DNA of 64,000 nucleotides from Faucicola tetraodonis (GCA_032017425.1 DALZPW010000004.1), one strand, 5' to 3'. Shown: positions 1 through 10,522, counted from the stretch's first letter. The notes: generated from the letters alone by a model not told the origin. Made by a program: numbers and translations.

Positions 1-458
1 ATGAGCTTGGCACCTGCTTAGTCAATGAAGAACTCGGTCACACGCTGCAAAGTCTGCGCGATCATTTGCAGCTGGGTCGCACCCGAACGCATGAAGGTCA
101 AATTGCCTCAAGCGTGGGTTTCTTTTTGGAAAGTGTGGAGCACGCGTCATTGCACTGGCACTTTATTGTCTCTGAACGCTATGGTGGCAACCAAGCTGTG
201 CAAAATGCACTTGATGAGCAAATCAGCTTGTTTGCGCAAATCATGACCGATGATTTGGCGATTCAGCCTGCGTTTGGACATTTAAATCAAGAAGTACGCT
301 TGTTGATTGCGGATATGGGCGTGAATATGTATTTTTCTTGGGTGTATCAATGGCTCAAATTTGACCCCACAGAGCTGCAAAGTAAGCAAGAGTATCTCAA
401 TCGCTGTATCAAACAGGCGCAAGTGCTGTTTTATGGTGTCCGTAATTGGTGTCCTTAA
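1..458 (+). CDS. TetR-family regulator, C-terminal part (5' end outside window)
   Basis: The reading frame is open from base 3 to the stop at 456-458, so only the last ~151 codons of the gene are here; the DNA-binding helix-turn-helix lies upstream of the window. The visible part is an all-helical ligand-binding region ending in a hydrophobic stretch (RLLIADMGVNMYFSWVYQW) and a terminal helix (IKQAQVLFYGV). These resemble the C-terminal domains of FabR/DesT-type TetR repressors, which control unsaturated fatty acid synthesis in other gamma-proteobacteria. The resemblance is by eye and the regulated target is unknown. The gene ends at a shared terminator facing tamB. Confidence 0.6.
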   Translation, partial: ELGTCLVNEELGHTLQSLRDHLQLGRTRTHEGQIASSVGFFLESVEHASLHWHFIVSERYGGNQAVQNALDEQISLFAQIMTDDLAIQPAFGHLNQEVRLLIADMGVNMYFSWVYQWLKFDPTELQSKQEYLNRCIKQAQVLFYGVRNWCP

Positions 459-505
459 CCAAAATTTAAGCTAAAAAACAGTAAAACCAAAAAACCGTGA
501 AACCA

Positions 506-535
506 AAAAAGGCTGAGCATTAACTCAGCCTTTTT
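506..535. terminator. Bidirectional intrinsic terminator
   Basis: A 7-bp G+C-containing stem (511-517 with 524-530) around a 6-base loop is flanked by an A run on the left and a T run on the right. It can therefore end the regulator transcript on the plus strand and the tamA-tamB transcript on the minus strand. Confidence 0.85.
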
Positions 536-551
536 ACTGTTTATCAACCCA

Positions 552-3500
552 TTAATAGCGCCAGTTATAAATCAAATCGACAGAGTTATTGATGGCAGAT
601 TTAGACTCAATATACAAGCGCCTTGTTAATTGGTAACGCATACTAAGCTCAGGCTGCGAGGTGAACACGCCTACCCCATAGCGTATAAACAAGTCTGGCG
701 TGATATACCCTGTTAGACTGACCAAAGTATCATTACCCGAGCCGTTGGCATCTAACGTTAAACGCTGCAACCCAAACGCCCGACCAATTTGGTTGGTAAA
801 TTTGCGCGTCCCGCTTAAGCCATAACTTAACCCTGCTGCGGCAATGGTATTATTGACGCGATTTCTAAAGTCTTGTTCGTTGGTATTTTGACCTGAATTG
901 TTATTTAGGCTACCCGTCACCAACGCATTCATCGCCTGCTGTTCACTGAGTCCGCCATTATTAAACACGGTGATACTTGGCGCACTGGCACTGCCTTTGA
1001 CTTTGACGCCCACTTGTACGCCTTGCACGTCTTTTACTGCCTCTACGTTTAGCAGTGGTTTCATCACTTCACCATTGAACCGAACTTGCGCAAAGTTTAG
1101 ATTCAAGCTTTGCCCAAACACTTCGACTTTTGAGCGGCGCGATACTTGCACCACGCCTTCTGCTTTCATGGTGCCTTGACCGCGCTGGGTGATATGCAGC
1201 GCACCCGCCAATGGTAAGCGTGCCCCAAAACCTTGGAAGCTGACGCGATCGCCGAGATCGACACCTACATCCGCGTTGATATTCCAAGGTTGGGTGACTT
1301 TTAGTACGTCATCAATCTGACCCATCAATCGTCTATCAATCACGTTAACATCTGGGGATTTGCTGACCACATTGCCTGTGGCCTCTGGTGGACGAATGGT
1401 GGCGCGAGGCACATCAATCACCCCGACGATATTCACGTAGCGCTGGCTAGGTTTGACAATCACATCAAAAATTGGATTAATAATGGCAGTAATTGCCGGC
1501 GGCTGACTCACTTGCAGCGCTTTACCTTGCAGCTTGAGCTTAGCTTGCAGCTCACGTGTCCAGTCAACTGTACCGGTAATGGTGCCTTGACCATCGCCTG
1601 CACTGGCAAAAGACCCATTAATAGAAGCTTGATTGCCTGCCACGTGCGATAACACATTAATCTTGTCAAAACGCATCGGCACACCTGTGATGCTAAGACC
1701 GGCATCTTGTAGCTCAATATCGCCAACAAATTTGGGCTGCATGAGTGAACCACTGATTTTACCGGCCACTAGACCGTTACCGGTCAAGCGTTCAAACGAT
1801 GGGAAGAAAGGTTTAAATACCGCCAAGTCAATATCTTGAAAAACAACGGTGCCTGAAATCGGTTTTGACTGTATGTAGGGATTGACAGTGGCATCCAAAT
1901 AACCATTGCCCGCGCCATTGGCGGTTTTGATATCTGCGCGAAGTTTTAGCCCTTCTGCGGTTGAACGGGCGATGACACTGATACGCTCATAGGCAATGGT
2001 CGTTGGATTTTCTTCAGGGGTTTGTGCGGCGGTGCCAAATACCCCGTTATCGGTAAAGAAGCTGGCATTGATACTGGGTCGTTGGTTCTTCTGCCAATGA
2101 ACGAGGGCGGTGCCGTTGAGTTTTCCTGACCAAGCGATATCACGCGGCATCACCACAGAGAAAATTTGGCTATCAATTTGTTGCACGCTGACATCGACAT
2201 TGCCTTGCCCATTACTGACCATGAGGTTGTTTTTTAGACACAGACTGCCGTTTTGCCCCACCATTTTCCAGCAGTGTGCCGCCATTTGTACATTCAGGTT
2301 TTGCCAGCCAAATAGCATTTGTGCGGGTTGTAACTGTTGCAGCTTGGCATATTTGGTACCAATTTGTCCATTACCGAGCATACCCGACCACTGTTTTTTG
2401 GTAAGATCGATACGACCTTTGAGCGTCGCTTGTACCTGTCCTTTGGTACTATCTGCTTTGACATCTAAGGTGTGATTATCTTGGGTACCGTTAAAATACA
2501 GTTGCAATGAGCGCAGCGGTTGATTGGCGATATTGATACCCGTTGCAGTCAATTGCAACTGACTGGGTGATTTGGCAAGATTGACCAATTTGCCGGTGAT
2601 TTTGGCATCGAGTACCACAAAGTTTGGTAGTGAAATGTTACGCCCGACTAAATCCACATAGATGTTAGGCAGGGCTTGGTTGTTATCTTGGGTTAAGACA
2701 ATGCCGCCTTTAACGATACCTTTTAGCTGCGGTATTAGCTGATTGAGTGTGCTGATATCGACACTGGTCACCAGTTGGTTTTGGTTGCCATTGGCGGTGA
2801 TACGATTGCTACCCCATTGTACCAGTAAATTATTGGCTTGCAGACTTTCAATAAGACGGCGGATTTGTCCGTATTTTTGACTATTGGCGCTATTTTCAAT
2901 GACTTGACGCAGACTACTTAGGTCTTTTGGCAAATTCAGTTTTGCGGTCAATTGACCTGTCGCCAATAACGGTTGGTTTTTTAGTCTGCCTTTGAGGTTC
3001 ATATTGGCGATATGAATGTACTGAGCGCCTGCCCGCCAATAGCCATCGGTATTGATGGTACCGGTGATTTGGCTTGGCAGACTTGGCACAAAATAGCTGG
3101 CATCAAAATTTTTCATATCAGCAGTGATATGCCAGCCGGCACCATTGGTCATATCAATGCTACCGTTGGCATTGATATAGCCTTCTTTACCTTGATGGCT
3201 AAATTGATTAATTTTAAGCTGTTGTGGCGTGCCTGCAATATCAAATTTAAACGAGCCTGCGGGTACGTTTGGCGCATTGAGGCTACCATCAAATTTGGCG
3301 GCGATATAAGATAACTTATTGCCGAGTAGATCGGCACGTACTTTGCCTGCGCCTTTTAACGCTAAGTGTTTTTTGCTATTGTTGGCGCCCAATAAATCCC
3401 CTGTCATGTCAATTTGGTTGATAGTGACATCATGACGGGTCACAACTGTTTGATTGGCTTGGCGGAGCTGTTGCAGGGTACCGCTGGCAACCACATTGCC

Positions 3501-5318
3501 TGTCAAGTCTTGCAGCGGGATGCTATTTAAAATGCTGTGGGCATTTAAATGATTGGTTTTGGCATTGATTTGCCAAGCTAACGGCTGATTGCCGCTGGCA
3601 AGTTTGATTTTACCATTGCCTGCCAAATTACCTGCCACGCCTTGATACACCAATTGAGTGATGTCAACCAGCTGACCTGTTTTATTGACATCGACTTGGT
3701 AATTACCGCTTGGGGCTTGATTGAGCTTTAGTATATTGGCATTGACTTGCGCTTGTACACTGCTGGGTCGCTTGCCGTCTGCCGGCTGAAAAATCACCTG
3801 CGCTTTGCCATTGGGACTGTTAAGCTCGCCAATGCTCGGTAAATTGTGACGTATCAGCCGTTGCCAATTGGCATCGATAGTATAAGGTTTATGGTTGCCT
3901 TTGGCTTGTCGGATATCGGCATTGATAATTTCACCGTCATCTTGGCGCAGATTTGCCCGTACTTGCATCGGCAATTTATCGGTTGCCACATCATAGACGA
4001 TGCCTAATTTGCCTGTTAAGGTCTCTGGCGCATAGGGGGCGATGTCTTTTGGCAACAACTGACGAATCTTAAAGCCATTCCCCGTATTCATGAGGGCAAT
4101 ACGGGTGCGGTCATGCCAATCAATCGTGCCTTGACTCGTCAATGTCCCTTGCGCGACTTTAGCCGTGAGATATTCGATACTGAGTTTTTGATTGGCAATC
4201 ACGCCGCGACCTTGATAATGGCCATCGGGGATATCTTTGGCAGTCAAATCAGCATTGATACGCAGCTGGATATTATTGGTCACCCCGCTCGCAGTCGCTA
4301 AGCCATTTTTTAGATGGATGTTTTGACTGGTGGCATAGGGCAATAACACATCTTTCCATTCAAGTTTGGCATTAAATGGCGCGTTTTTATCCATCGGCTG
4401 CGCCGTTAAATGCCCAGTAACATCCGATTTATTGTATTTACTCTTTATATCCGCGGTCAAAAATTTCAAACTGCCTGTGGCATGGGTATCGAGCGCATCG
4501 ACATACACTTTTGACAATGAATTGACGATGACCAGTCCTGTCACATCCAGCGGATAATCATGCTGCAGGTCAATTTTGCCTTTGATTTTATCAACGCTTA
4601 ATAAATTGTTATACGCCAATTTGCCTTCGCCAACCGTGATTTGGGTATCATACCAAGTAAAATTTTGGACATGCGCTTGTTTAAAATCGATGGGGTCGCG
4701 GGTCACTTGCTGATAGCGCACTAAATTTGCTTTTACGTCATCTAAGGTTAAGTTAACAGGCAGTGCGATGCGTGAGTAATCAAAGGGTTTATTGGAAGGG
4801 GGTTTTTTGTAGGTGATGACCATGCGATTGATGTTGGCTTCACGCAAATGCACTTGTTTATTGATGAGCGCGCGCCAGCCAATTTTGACATAGGCTTTAT
4901 CAACGGTGACTTCGACATAATTTTTGGGGGGATTGTCAGGGATTTTAACATCATACACCCAGATACCATCACGAAGATTGCCTTTGCCGTATGTTAGGCT
5001 GATACCTGTTTCTTGAACGATGGCATTGATAAGTAACCGTGTACCCCACGGGGTGCCGACGGCATAATAAGCCCCTAACAAAATCGCAATCAAAATAACG
5101 ACTAACACCATCACAATTTTAGTGACAAGACCCTGTCGATACCAGTGTCGAAGCCAACCCGCCTCTTCTTTTGCAGGGTCTAAATCTTCACCGTCTGGAC
5201 TTTTAGTTTCTAGATTTTCAGTGTCTATTTTACCGTCTAGGTCATTATCTACCAATGATTTATCGTCAGGCTTGGTGCCATCTTCGGGCAATGAGTCGTT
5301 GTTATTATCGTCTTTCAT
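552..5318 (-). CDS. tamB: Translocation and assembly module inner-membrane protein TamB
   Basis: A 1588-residue protein with an acidic cytoplasmic N-terminus of about 55 residues, one transmembrane anchor (about residues 67-87) and a very long beta-strand-rich periplasmic body. It ends in the conserved TamB (DUF490) C-terminal domain. Family members span the periplasm as a beta-taco bridge, work with the outer-membrane barrel TamA in autotransporter insertion, and belong to the AsmA-like proteins implicated in phospholipid transport to the outer membrane. The length is somewhat above the ~1260 residues of the E. coli protein. It lies 160 bp downstream of tamA on the same strand, the usual order. 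The ATG at 5318 lacks a strong ribosome-binding site, but no better start is seen. Confidence 0.93.
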   Translation of the reverse strand: MKDDNNNDSLPEDGTKPDDKSLVDNDLDGKIDTENLETKSPDGEDLDPAKEEAGWLRHWYRQGLVTKIVMVLVVILIAILLGAYYAVGTPWGTRLLINAIVQETGISLTYGKGNLRDGIWVYDVKIPDNPPKNYVEVTVDKAYVKIGWRALINKQVHLREANINRMVITYKKPPSNKPFDYSRIALPVNLTLDDVKANLVRYQQVTRDPIDFKQAHVQNFTWYDTQITVGEGKLAYNNLLSVDKIKGKIDLQHDYPLDVTGLVIVNSLSKVYVDALDTHATGSLKFLTADIKSKYNKSDVTGHLTAQPMDKNAPFNAKLEWKDVLLPYATSQNIHLKNGLATASGVTNNIQLRINADLTAKDIPDGHYQGRGVIANQKLSIEYLTAKVAQGTLTSQGTIDWHDRTRIALMNTGNGFKIRQLLPKDIAPYAPETLTGKLGIVYDVATDKLPMQVRANLRQDDGEIINADIRQAKGNHKPYTIDANWQRLIRHNLPSIGELNSPNGKAQVIFQPADGKRPSSVQAQVNANILKLNQAPSGNYQVDVNKTGQLVDITQLVYQGVAGNLAGNGKIKLASGNQPLAWQINAKTNHLNAHSILNSIPLQDLTGNVVASGTLQQLRQANQTVVTRHDVTINQIDMTGDLLGANNSKKHLALKGAGKVRADLLGNKLSYIAAKFDGSLNAPNVPAGSFKFDIAGTPQQLKINQFSHQGKEGYINANGSIDMTNGAGWHITADMKNFDASYFVPSLPSQITGTINTDGYWRAGAQYIHIANMNLKGRLKNQPLLATGQLTAKLNLPKDLSSLRQVIENSANSQKYGQIRRLIESLQANNLLVQWGSNRITANGNQNQLVTSVDISTLNQLIPQLKGIVKGGIVLTQDNNQALPNIYVDLVGRNISLPNFVVLDAKITGKLVNLAKSPSQLQLTATGINIANQPLRSLQLYFNGTQDNHTLDVKADSTKGQVQATLKGRIDLTKKQWSGMLGNGQIGTKYAKLQQLQPAQMLFGWQNLNVQMAAHCWKMVGQNGSLCLKNNLMVSNGQGNVDVSVQQIDSQIFSVVMPRDIAWSGKLNGTALVHWQKNQRPSINASFFTDNGVFGTAAQTPEENPTTIAYERISVIARSTAEGLKLRADIKTANGAGNGYLDATVNPYIQSKPISGTVVFQDIDLAVFKPFFPSFERLTGNGLVAGKISGSLMQPKFVGDIELQDAGLSITGVPMRFDKINVLSHVAGNQASINGSFASAGDGQGTITGTVDWTRELQAKLKLQGKALQVSQPPAITAIINPIFDVIVKPSQRYVNIVGVIDVPRATIRPPEATGNVVSKSPDVNVIDRRLMGQIDDVLKVTQPWNINADVGVDLGDRVSFQGFGARLPLAGALHITQRGQGTMKAEGVVQVSRRSKVEVFGQSLNLNFAQVRFNGEVMKPLLNVEAVKDVQGVQVGVKVKGSASAPSITVFNNGGLSEQQAMNALVTGSLNNNSGQNTNEQDFRNRVNNTIAAAGLSYGLSGTRKFTNQIGRAFGLQRLTLDANGSGNDTLVSLTGYITPDLFIRYGVGVFTSQPELSMRYQLTRRLYIESKSAINNSVDLIYNWRY

Positions 5319-5478
5319 TAATATCGCAAATCAATCGTTGGCTAACTACAAAAACACAGGTTGTATGCGCTGTATATGGGCGGTATATTGGATAAACCTT
5401 CCATACTAGCAAAGTTTTATCCAAAAATCTTAACTAAAAACCTTGCATAAAATAATGCCGTGATTTTTAGCCAAATTA

Positions 5479-8400
5479 TTATAACGGTGAGCCGATAAAG
5501 AAGTGTAAACGGACATCGTTGTTATCCCCTGTCAGACCTTTTGCCACATCGAGTCGTACCAAACCTATCGGTGATTGCCAGCGGATACCTGTACCAATAC
5601 TGACCGCCGTTGCGTTATCATATTCGCCAGTTGTATCATACGCATTACCAAAGTCGGTAAACACAGCGCCACGAAAGCTCGGTCTAAACTCATAGTTATA
5701 CTCTGCTGAGCCTACCGCTAAGGCATCACCACCGACTAAGAAATTTTCGCCACCATAGGTCGGTGCTAAACTATCGGTGTTGTAGCCGCGGATACTAGCA
5801 TCACCGCCGGCAAAAAAGCGTGAACGGTAAGGCACATCATAAAAATCACCGCTATATAGATAGCCCAAATCCAGTCGCCCAATCACTTGTTGTTTGTTAT
5901 CTTTGCCAAAACTATACATCCCCGTACCACCTGCACGTAGAATGGCCATATTGGTGTCACTCAGTGCCCCTTTAGCACCGACTTCAAGCGAGTAACGTTG
6001 GCTATAACCCCACGTTGGCGTCAGCATATTGTCTGCTACCGTTTTATTGATTGCATAACCCGCTAACAAGGCTTGTTGGGTATAGTCCGAGGCGTAGTTG
6101 TTAAAAGGATAAGGCAAACTATCGGTGCTATATTTTTCAGGGTCGACGGTCAATTTATCGCCGCGGTAGCGCAGTGAATAGGTGCGATTCCAACCACTAT
6201 CATGATAAATATTGCGGGCGATACTGGCATACACCGTGTCCGCCTCAAAGGTGTTGACTAGGTCATCAACTGCTTTGTGCTGATAGCCGACTGTACCTGT
6301 TAGTTTATCGTTGAGGGGATGCTTATAGGGTAAACTGGCAGTAAACTCCACCGCTTGATCGACTTTGGATAACGCCACTGATGCCCCAGTCTGCAAGCCA
6401 CTTCGGTTAACCAAGTTGTTTTGGTATTTACCAGTCAAGCGCACGCCTACATCCGTTTCATAACCCAAACCTACCTGTGCCTCGTGGGGCTTGGTGGCAT
6501 TGAGTACCACATAGGTTGGGATTTGCTTTGTTTCATACACTTGTTGTGGCGTGAGCTTTGGTATGACTTGGTCTTCTCGTGGTTTGATAGGTAAGTCTTT
6601 GTCTTTATCCAGTTTTTTTGCCGTTTTACTGACCGCATTGGCGATGACCACTAGCGGATTTTTACTTTTATTTTCAGCCTCGGGTGATAACTCCATATCT
6701 TCGGGTGCGGTCAATAAGTTTTTGGCTTTTCGGCTGATGGCGTTGAGACGTTGTTCGGTCGAGTCATCGACCTCAAATTGAATCGGCGCAATGTCATCAG
6801 GATCTTGCACCTGATTGACGGTTTTTTGCGTCGTGCTATCGACAGTACCTGCGGATTGAAGTTCAGATGAGTTGCTTTGATCGGAGTTACTTTGATCGGA
6901 GTTACTTTGAGCTGAATTACTTTGAGATGCGAGACTTTGATCGGTTGAATTAGCGGGTAAAATAGCGGCGGCTGTATCAGAAGTGTCCGCGGTATTGTCT
7001 GCTGTGGTATTGCTGCTGTTGGCATCGCTGAGCGTCGCCGAGCCAGATTGTTCAAATGCGATATCACTTGCTGCTTCGTCCGATGGCATGATGACATCCA
7101 CATCCACCCCATTAAAATAACGGGTGGCAGTCAAGTTGTTGGTAAATTCGCTGACAAAGGGTTGATAGTAGCCATCGCCTTTTTGGTACGTCATTAAGGC
7201 TTTCATTAGCTTTGGTTTTAAAGGCAGTTTATCGGGATCATCGGTCAAATTGCCTTGTTTATCAATGCTATATATTTTTACCTCATCAAAGTGATAGCGA
7301 GTTTTTGTGTCATAAATTAGGTCAACATCGGCGGTATTGTCCGGCAAAATAATATCCACCGAACTATTGAGCCATTTGGCATCAAAGTAACCATTGGTCT
7401 GCCCGACGCCTTCAATCGTCGCCTTTGCGGCTTTATAGATACCATGACTGAACACATCCCCTTCTTTGGGCGGGATTTCTTTTTCAATCACAGGATACAC
7501 CGGCAGCGCGTTATCGCCTTCCCCGCCTTCACCACGGATATCAATGATGCGATTTTGCACGATGACGGGTTTGCCGACCTCTAAGCTGACTTGGATATTA
7601 TCATTGCCTAAATGCTTAAAGGCGATTTTAGTGTCATAAAAACCCACCGCCTCTGCCGCATCTTTGGCAATTTGGCGTAATTTGTTCACACTGGCATTAA
7701 AATCCGACACCGATTCGACGGTCACTTTTTCCAACGCCGCTTTGATATTACGCGCAGGCTCAAGTTTGGCATCTGCATTGGCAAAGCTGATATCAATATA
7801 GTTGAGCCCTTCGCCGCGACCAATGATTTTGTTCTTCAAACGCGCCACGATGCCTTGCGGCTCTGCTGTCACGGTTGAGTTGGCTTGTGGGGTGGTCAAT
7901 GCCGTTGTTTGCTGTTGATAGGCGGGCAAGTAATCATTGGGATTGATGGTGTCGGTGGATTTGATATTGCTGACATCATTGGCGACGCCTTGATTACTAA
8001 GATTCTGATTGGCAATATTTTGGTTAGCGATATTTTGATTAGATAAATTGGTTTGCTCGCTTACCTTTTGATTAATCGCGTCGAAATTCTGTTTTTCGGC
8101 GGTCAGCTGCTCAGTGACTTGCGCTTGGGATTGGGCTTGGGCATGCGATTGGGATTGAGTATTCACACTTGCAGACTTGCTATTGTTGATTTGATTGGCA
8201 ACCGACTGCGGCGTGGCTTGATCTAATGATTTACTGTAGCCAACACTAGGTTGGTTTTGTTTCAACGTCGCCACAGGTTGGTTAAAATTATTAAAGTCTG
8301 CCAAGGTCTGATTATCGAGTTGTTGACCAATTTTATCTTCAACGCGCTGCTGATTGAGTTGATAAAGATAAGGCTGAGCAGTGTTGGCATCGGTTGTGAT

Positions 8401-8808
8401 GCTATCTTGCGCAGTTGCCGCAGGCGTGGCATTTTGCGTTGCCGTGGTGCCCTTGCCATCATTGGCAGTCGTCTGCGCTGCGCTGCTAGTGGTCAACGTG
8501 CTATTCGTTGCCGAGCTGTTAGCCAAAGTATTAACTGAGCTATTAGCTGAACTATTAACAGTAGCTGACATTGCTGGCGTTTGTGCCCCCCAAGCAGGCA
8601 CTACACCCACACTAACCAAGGTAATTGCCAAACGTATGGGGGTCAAGCGAAACAGCGAATGGTTTGATACGCTAGACTGGACGGGGCTTTGACGAGGATT
8701 TGACGGACAAGGATTTGACGATAGTGGGGAAATGGCATGAAAAAAACCAAACGGGTTATCGGCCAATGCGGTTGACGGACGATAGGGTAGCAAATTTATT
8801 GGTTTCAT
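5479..8808 (-). CDS. tamA: Outer-membrane assembly factor TamA with long low-complexity inserts
   Basis: The C-terminal ~350 residues form an Omp85-type 16-strand barrel, with the lid-lock motif ASIRGY in loop 6 and a final aromatic-type strand (RLHFFIGSPL). Upstream are POTRA-like segments. With TamB it forms the Tam complex of the outer membrane. At 1109 residues it is about twice the E. coli protein. The excess is a Ser/Ala/Asn/Gln/Thr-rich region (about residues 80-320, after a likely signal peptide at ~55-78) and a second insert (about 580-760) inside or just after the third POTRA. The signal-like segment is preceded by an odd ~50-residue N-terminal leader. The ATG at 8808 was chosen over a TTG at 8820; an AAGGA sequence lies 13 bases upstream of the ATG. 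Confidence 0.9.
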   Translation of the reverse strand: MKPINLLPYRPSTALADNPFGFFHAISPLSSNPCPSNPRQSPVQSSVSNHSLFRLTPIRLAITLVSVGVVPAWGAQTPAMSATVNSSANSSVNTLANSSATNSTLTTSSAAQTTANDGKGTTATQNATPAATAQDSITTDANTAQPYLYQLNQQRVEDKIGQQLDNQTLADFNNFNQPVATLKQNQPSVGYSKSLDQATPQSVANQINNSKSASVNTQSQSHAQAQSQAQVTEQLTAEKQNFDAINQKVSEQTNLSNQNIANQNIANQNLSNQGVANDVSNIKSTDTINPNDYLPAYQQQTTALTTPQANSTVTAEPQGIVARLKNKIIGRGEGLNYIDISFANADAKLEPARNIKAALEKVTVESVSDFNASVNKLRQIAKDAAEAVGFYDTKIAFKHLGNDNIQVSLEVGKPVIVQNRIIDIRGEGGEGDNALPVYPVIEKEIPPKEGDVFSHGIYKAAKATIEGVGQTNGYFDAKWLNSSVDIILPDNTADVDLIYDTKTRYHFDEVKIYSIDKQGNLTDDPDKLPLKPKLMKALMTYQKGDGYYQPFVSEFTNNLTATRYFNGVDVDVIMPSDEAASDIAFEQSGSATLSDANSSNTTADNTADTSDTAAAILPANSTDQSLASQSNSAQSNSDQSNSDQSNSSELQSAGTVDSTTQKTVNQVQDPDDIAPIQFEVDDSTEQRLNAISRKAKNLLTAPEDMELSPEAENKSKNPLVVIANAVSKTAKKLDKDKDLPIKPREDQVIPKLTPQQVYETKQIPTYVVLNATKPHEAQVGLGYETDVGVRLTGKYQNNLVNRSGLQTGASVALSKVDQAVEFTASLPYKHPLNDKLTGTVGYQHKAVDDLVNTFEADTVYASIARNIYHDSGWNRTYSLRYRGDKLTVDPEKYSTDSLPYPFNNYASDYTQQALLAGYAINKTVADNMLTPTWGYSQRYSLEVGAKGALSDTNMAILRAGGTGMYSFGKDNKQQVIGRLDLGYLYSGDFYDVPYRSRFFAGGDASIRGYNTDSLAPTYGGENFLVGGDALAVGSAEYNYEFRPSFRGAVFTDFGNAYDTTGEYDNATAVSIGTGIRWQSPIGLVRLDVAKGLTGDNNDVRLHFFIGSPL
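6869..6928. repeat. Four tandem 15-bp units inside tamA
   Basis: Four nearly identical 15-bp units starting at 6869, 6884, 6899 and 6914 encode repeated Q-S-N-S-(D/A) pentapeptides on the minus strand. They lie in the disordered insert before the barrel. The unit length is a multiple of three, so copy-number change would keep the frame. Confidence 0.85.
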
Positions 8809-8842
8809 GATAAAAATCAAATCCTTGAGCGAGCACTAGGCG

Positions 8843-8870
8843 ATTTTAGCATAAACATTTTACTAACCAA
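8843..8870 (-). promoter_or_regulatory. Candidate promoter for tamA-tamB
   Basis: Read on the minus strand, a TTGGTT -35 element (65-70 of the 8800s) and a TAAAAT -10 element (43-48) are separated by 16 bp. They lie about 35 bp upstream of the tamA start, in the region shared with the divergent transporter gene. Assigned by sequence similarity only. Confidence 0.4.
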
Positions 8871-8937
8871 ACATTTTCGCAACCCTTTATAAAATATTTG
8901 TTAAGATAGGCATCATCAGACATTTCTAGGATTGCTC

Positions 8938-10260
8938 ATGAGTACCCAATTTGCGCTTTTTAAATACAAACGGTTTAGCGCCATGTTTGCCACCCAGTTT
9001 TTAGGGGCATTTAATGACAATGTATTTAAGCAAGGTTTGATTTTAGTACTGACCTTTATGGCAGCGGCAAAATTGGGGATGCGTGTCAGTTTGCTCAACA
9101 ATCTGGCGGCGATGCTGTTTGTGTTGCCGTTTTTTTTGTTTTCCGCTTTGGCGGGTCAAATCGCTGATAAATATGAAAAATCTTGGCTGACAAGGCTGAT
9201 TAAAATCCTCGAAATCGTCATCATGGTCGTTGCCGCATTTGGGTTTGTGTTTGAGATTTATCCGCTATTATTTGTTGCGTTATTTTTGATGGGCACCCAT
9301 TCAACGTTTTTTGGTCCTATTAAATATGCTTATCTACCCCAAGCCATGACCACCGATGAGCTGGTGGGTGCCAATGGGCTGTTTCAAATGGGCACGTCAC
9401 TGGCTATTTTGACAGGGATGATGCTGGCTGGCGTGTTGATGAAGTTGGACAGTCCGCTGTTTTGGATATCTGGGGTGACGGTTTTTGTGGCGATTATGGG
9501 CTACTTGGCTTCTCGGTTTATTCCCGTCATGACTGCGCCGCAACCTGATTTGACCATCGACTGGAATATCTTTCGTACTAGCTGGCAAACCATTGCCAAT
9601 CTATATCGTTTGCCGATTATGTGGTTTACCATTTTGGGTAATAGTTGGTTTTGGTTTTATGGTGCCACGTTTTTGACCCAAGTACCTGAATTTAGCAAGT
9701 CTATTTTGCTAGGCGATGAAAGCGTCGTGATATTTTTATTGACGCTGTTTTCTGTCGGTACGGCGCTTGGCTCACTATTATGCAAAACGTTGACCAAAAA
9801 CCAAGTGAGTCTAAAGCTATTGCCATTTGGGATTGCAGGATTGACGATTTTTGCGATTGACTTGTACTTCACGCTTTCAGCGATGCATTTGCCGCCACTC
9901 GCCAACAACGCACACTATAGTATCGGTATGATTTTTGCCACGCAGGGTGCTATTCGTGTATTTGTCGATTTGTTTTTATTGGGTTTCTCAGGCGGTATTT
10001 ATATCGTACCTTTATACGCCTATATGCAAGCTTATTCACCGGAAACCAGCCGTGCTCGCATTATCGGTGCCAACAATATTTTAAATGCGGTATTTATGGT
10101 GGGTTCGGCGATTTTTTCGATTGTTTGTTTGACGCTAGTTAACGTGAGCCTGCCGATGCTATTTGCAATTGTCGGGGTGATAAATTTGGTCATGGGTATC
10201 TGGTTATTTTCAAAACTAAAAAAATATAGCCCTGCCAAGCCCATTATGATCCATGAATAA
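8938..10260 (+). CDS. MFS transporter, LplT-like (lysophospholipid flippase family)
   Basis: A 440-residue polytopic membrane protein with about 12 hydrophobic segments. The N-terminal motif FLGAFNDNVFKQ and the GPIKYAYLP stretch are typical of the LplT branch of the major facilitator superfamily. Members flip lyso-phospholipids across the inner membrane for re-acylation by Aas, but no acyltransferase gene adjoins it here. The ATG at 8938 is preferred over an in-frame TTG two codons earlier because an AGGA site lies eight bases before it. It is transcribed divergently from tamA. The link to outer-membrane lipid traffic is suggestive but inferred. Confidence 0.75.
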   Translation: MSTQFALFKYKRFSAMFATQFLGAFNDNVFKQGLILVLTFMAAAKLGMRVSLLNNLAAMLFVLPFFLFSALAGQIADKYEKSWLTRLIKILEIVIMVVAAFGFVFEIYPLLFVALFLMGTHSTFFGPIKYAYLPQAMTTDELVGANGLFQMGTSLAILTGMMLAGVLMKLDSPLFWISGVTVFVAIMGYLASRFIPVMTAPQPDLTIDWNIFRTSWQTIANLYRLPIMWFTILGNSWFWFYGATFLTQVPEFSKSILLGDESVVIFLLTLFSVGTALGSLLCKTLTKNQVSLKLLPFGIAGLTIFAIDLYFTLSAMHLPPLANNAHYSIGMIFATQGAIRVFVDLFLLGFSGGIYIVPLYAYMQAYSPETSRARIIGANNILNAVFMVGSAIFSIVCLTLVNVSLPMLFAIVGVINLVMGIWLFSKLKKYSPAKPIMIHE

Positions 10261-10522
10261 CACCCTATCGCCCTATTTAATCACTCCGTTAGATAGTTAG
10301 CACAAATAGCTAGCAATGCTAGGCAACAGATGGATGGCAAACAATGGATAAATAAGGATTTTTGCGCCATTTTTTCATTTGAGTCCAAAATGTTGCTATT
10401 TGTTATCGTTTGGCAAAGAAACGTTGTTGTTAACTCCAGTTACTTTGTAAGTGGTTAAAAGTTAGTTACTATACCCTGACTTGTTGTAATTTTTTTTGTA
10501 TCACTTGCTAGGAATGACTGTT

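Noticed and set aside
6711..7112. A 133-codon minus-strand frame inside tamA
   Set aside because: It is another frame of the low-complexity tamA insert; its Lys/Val repeat content is an artefact of the 15-bp repeat read out of frame.
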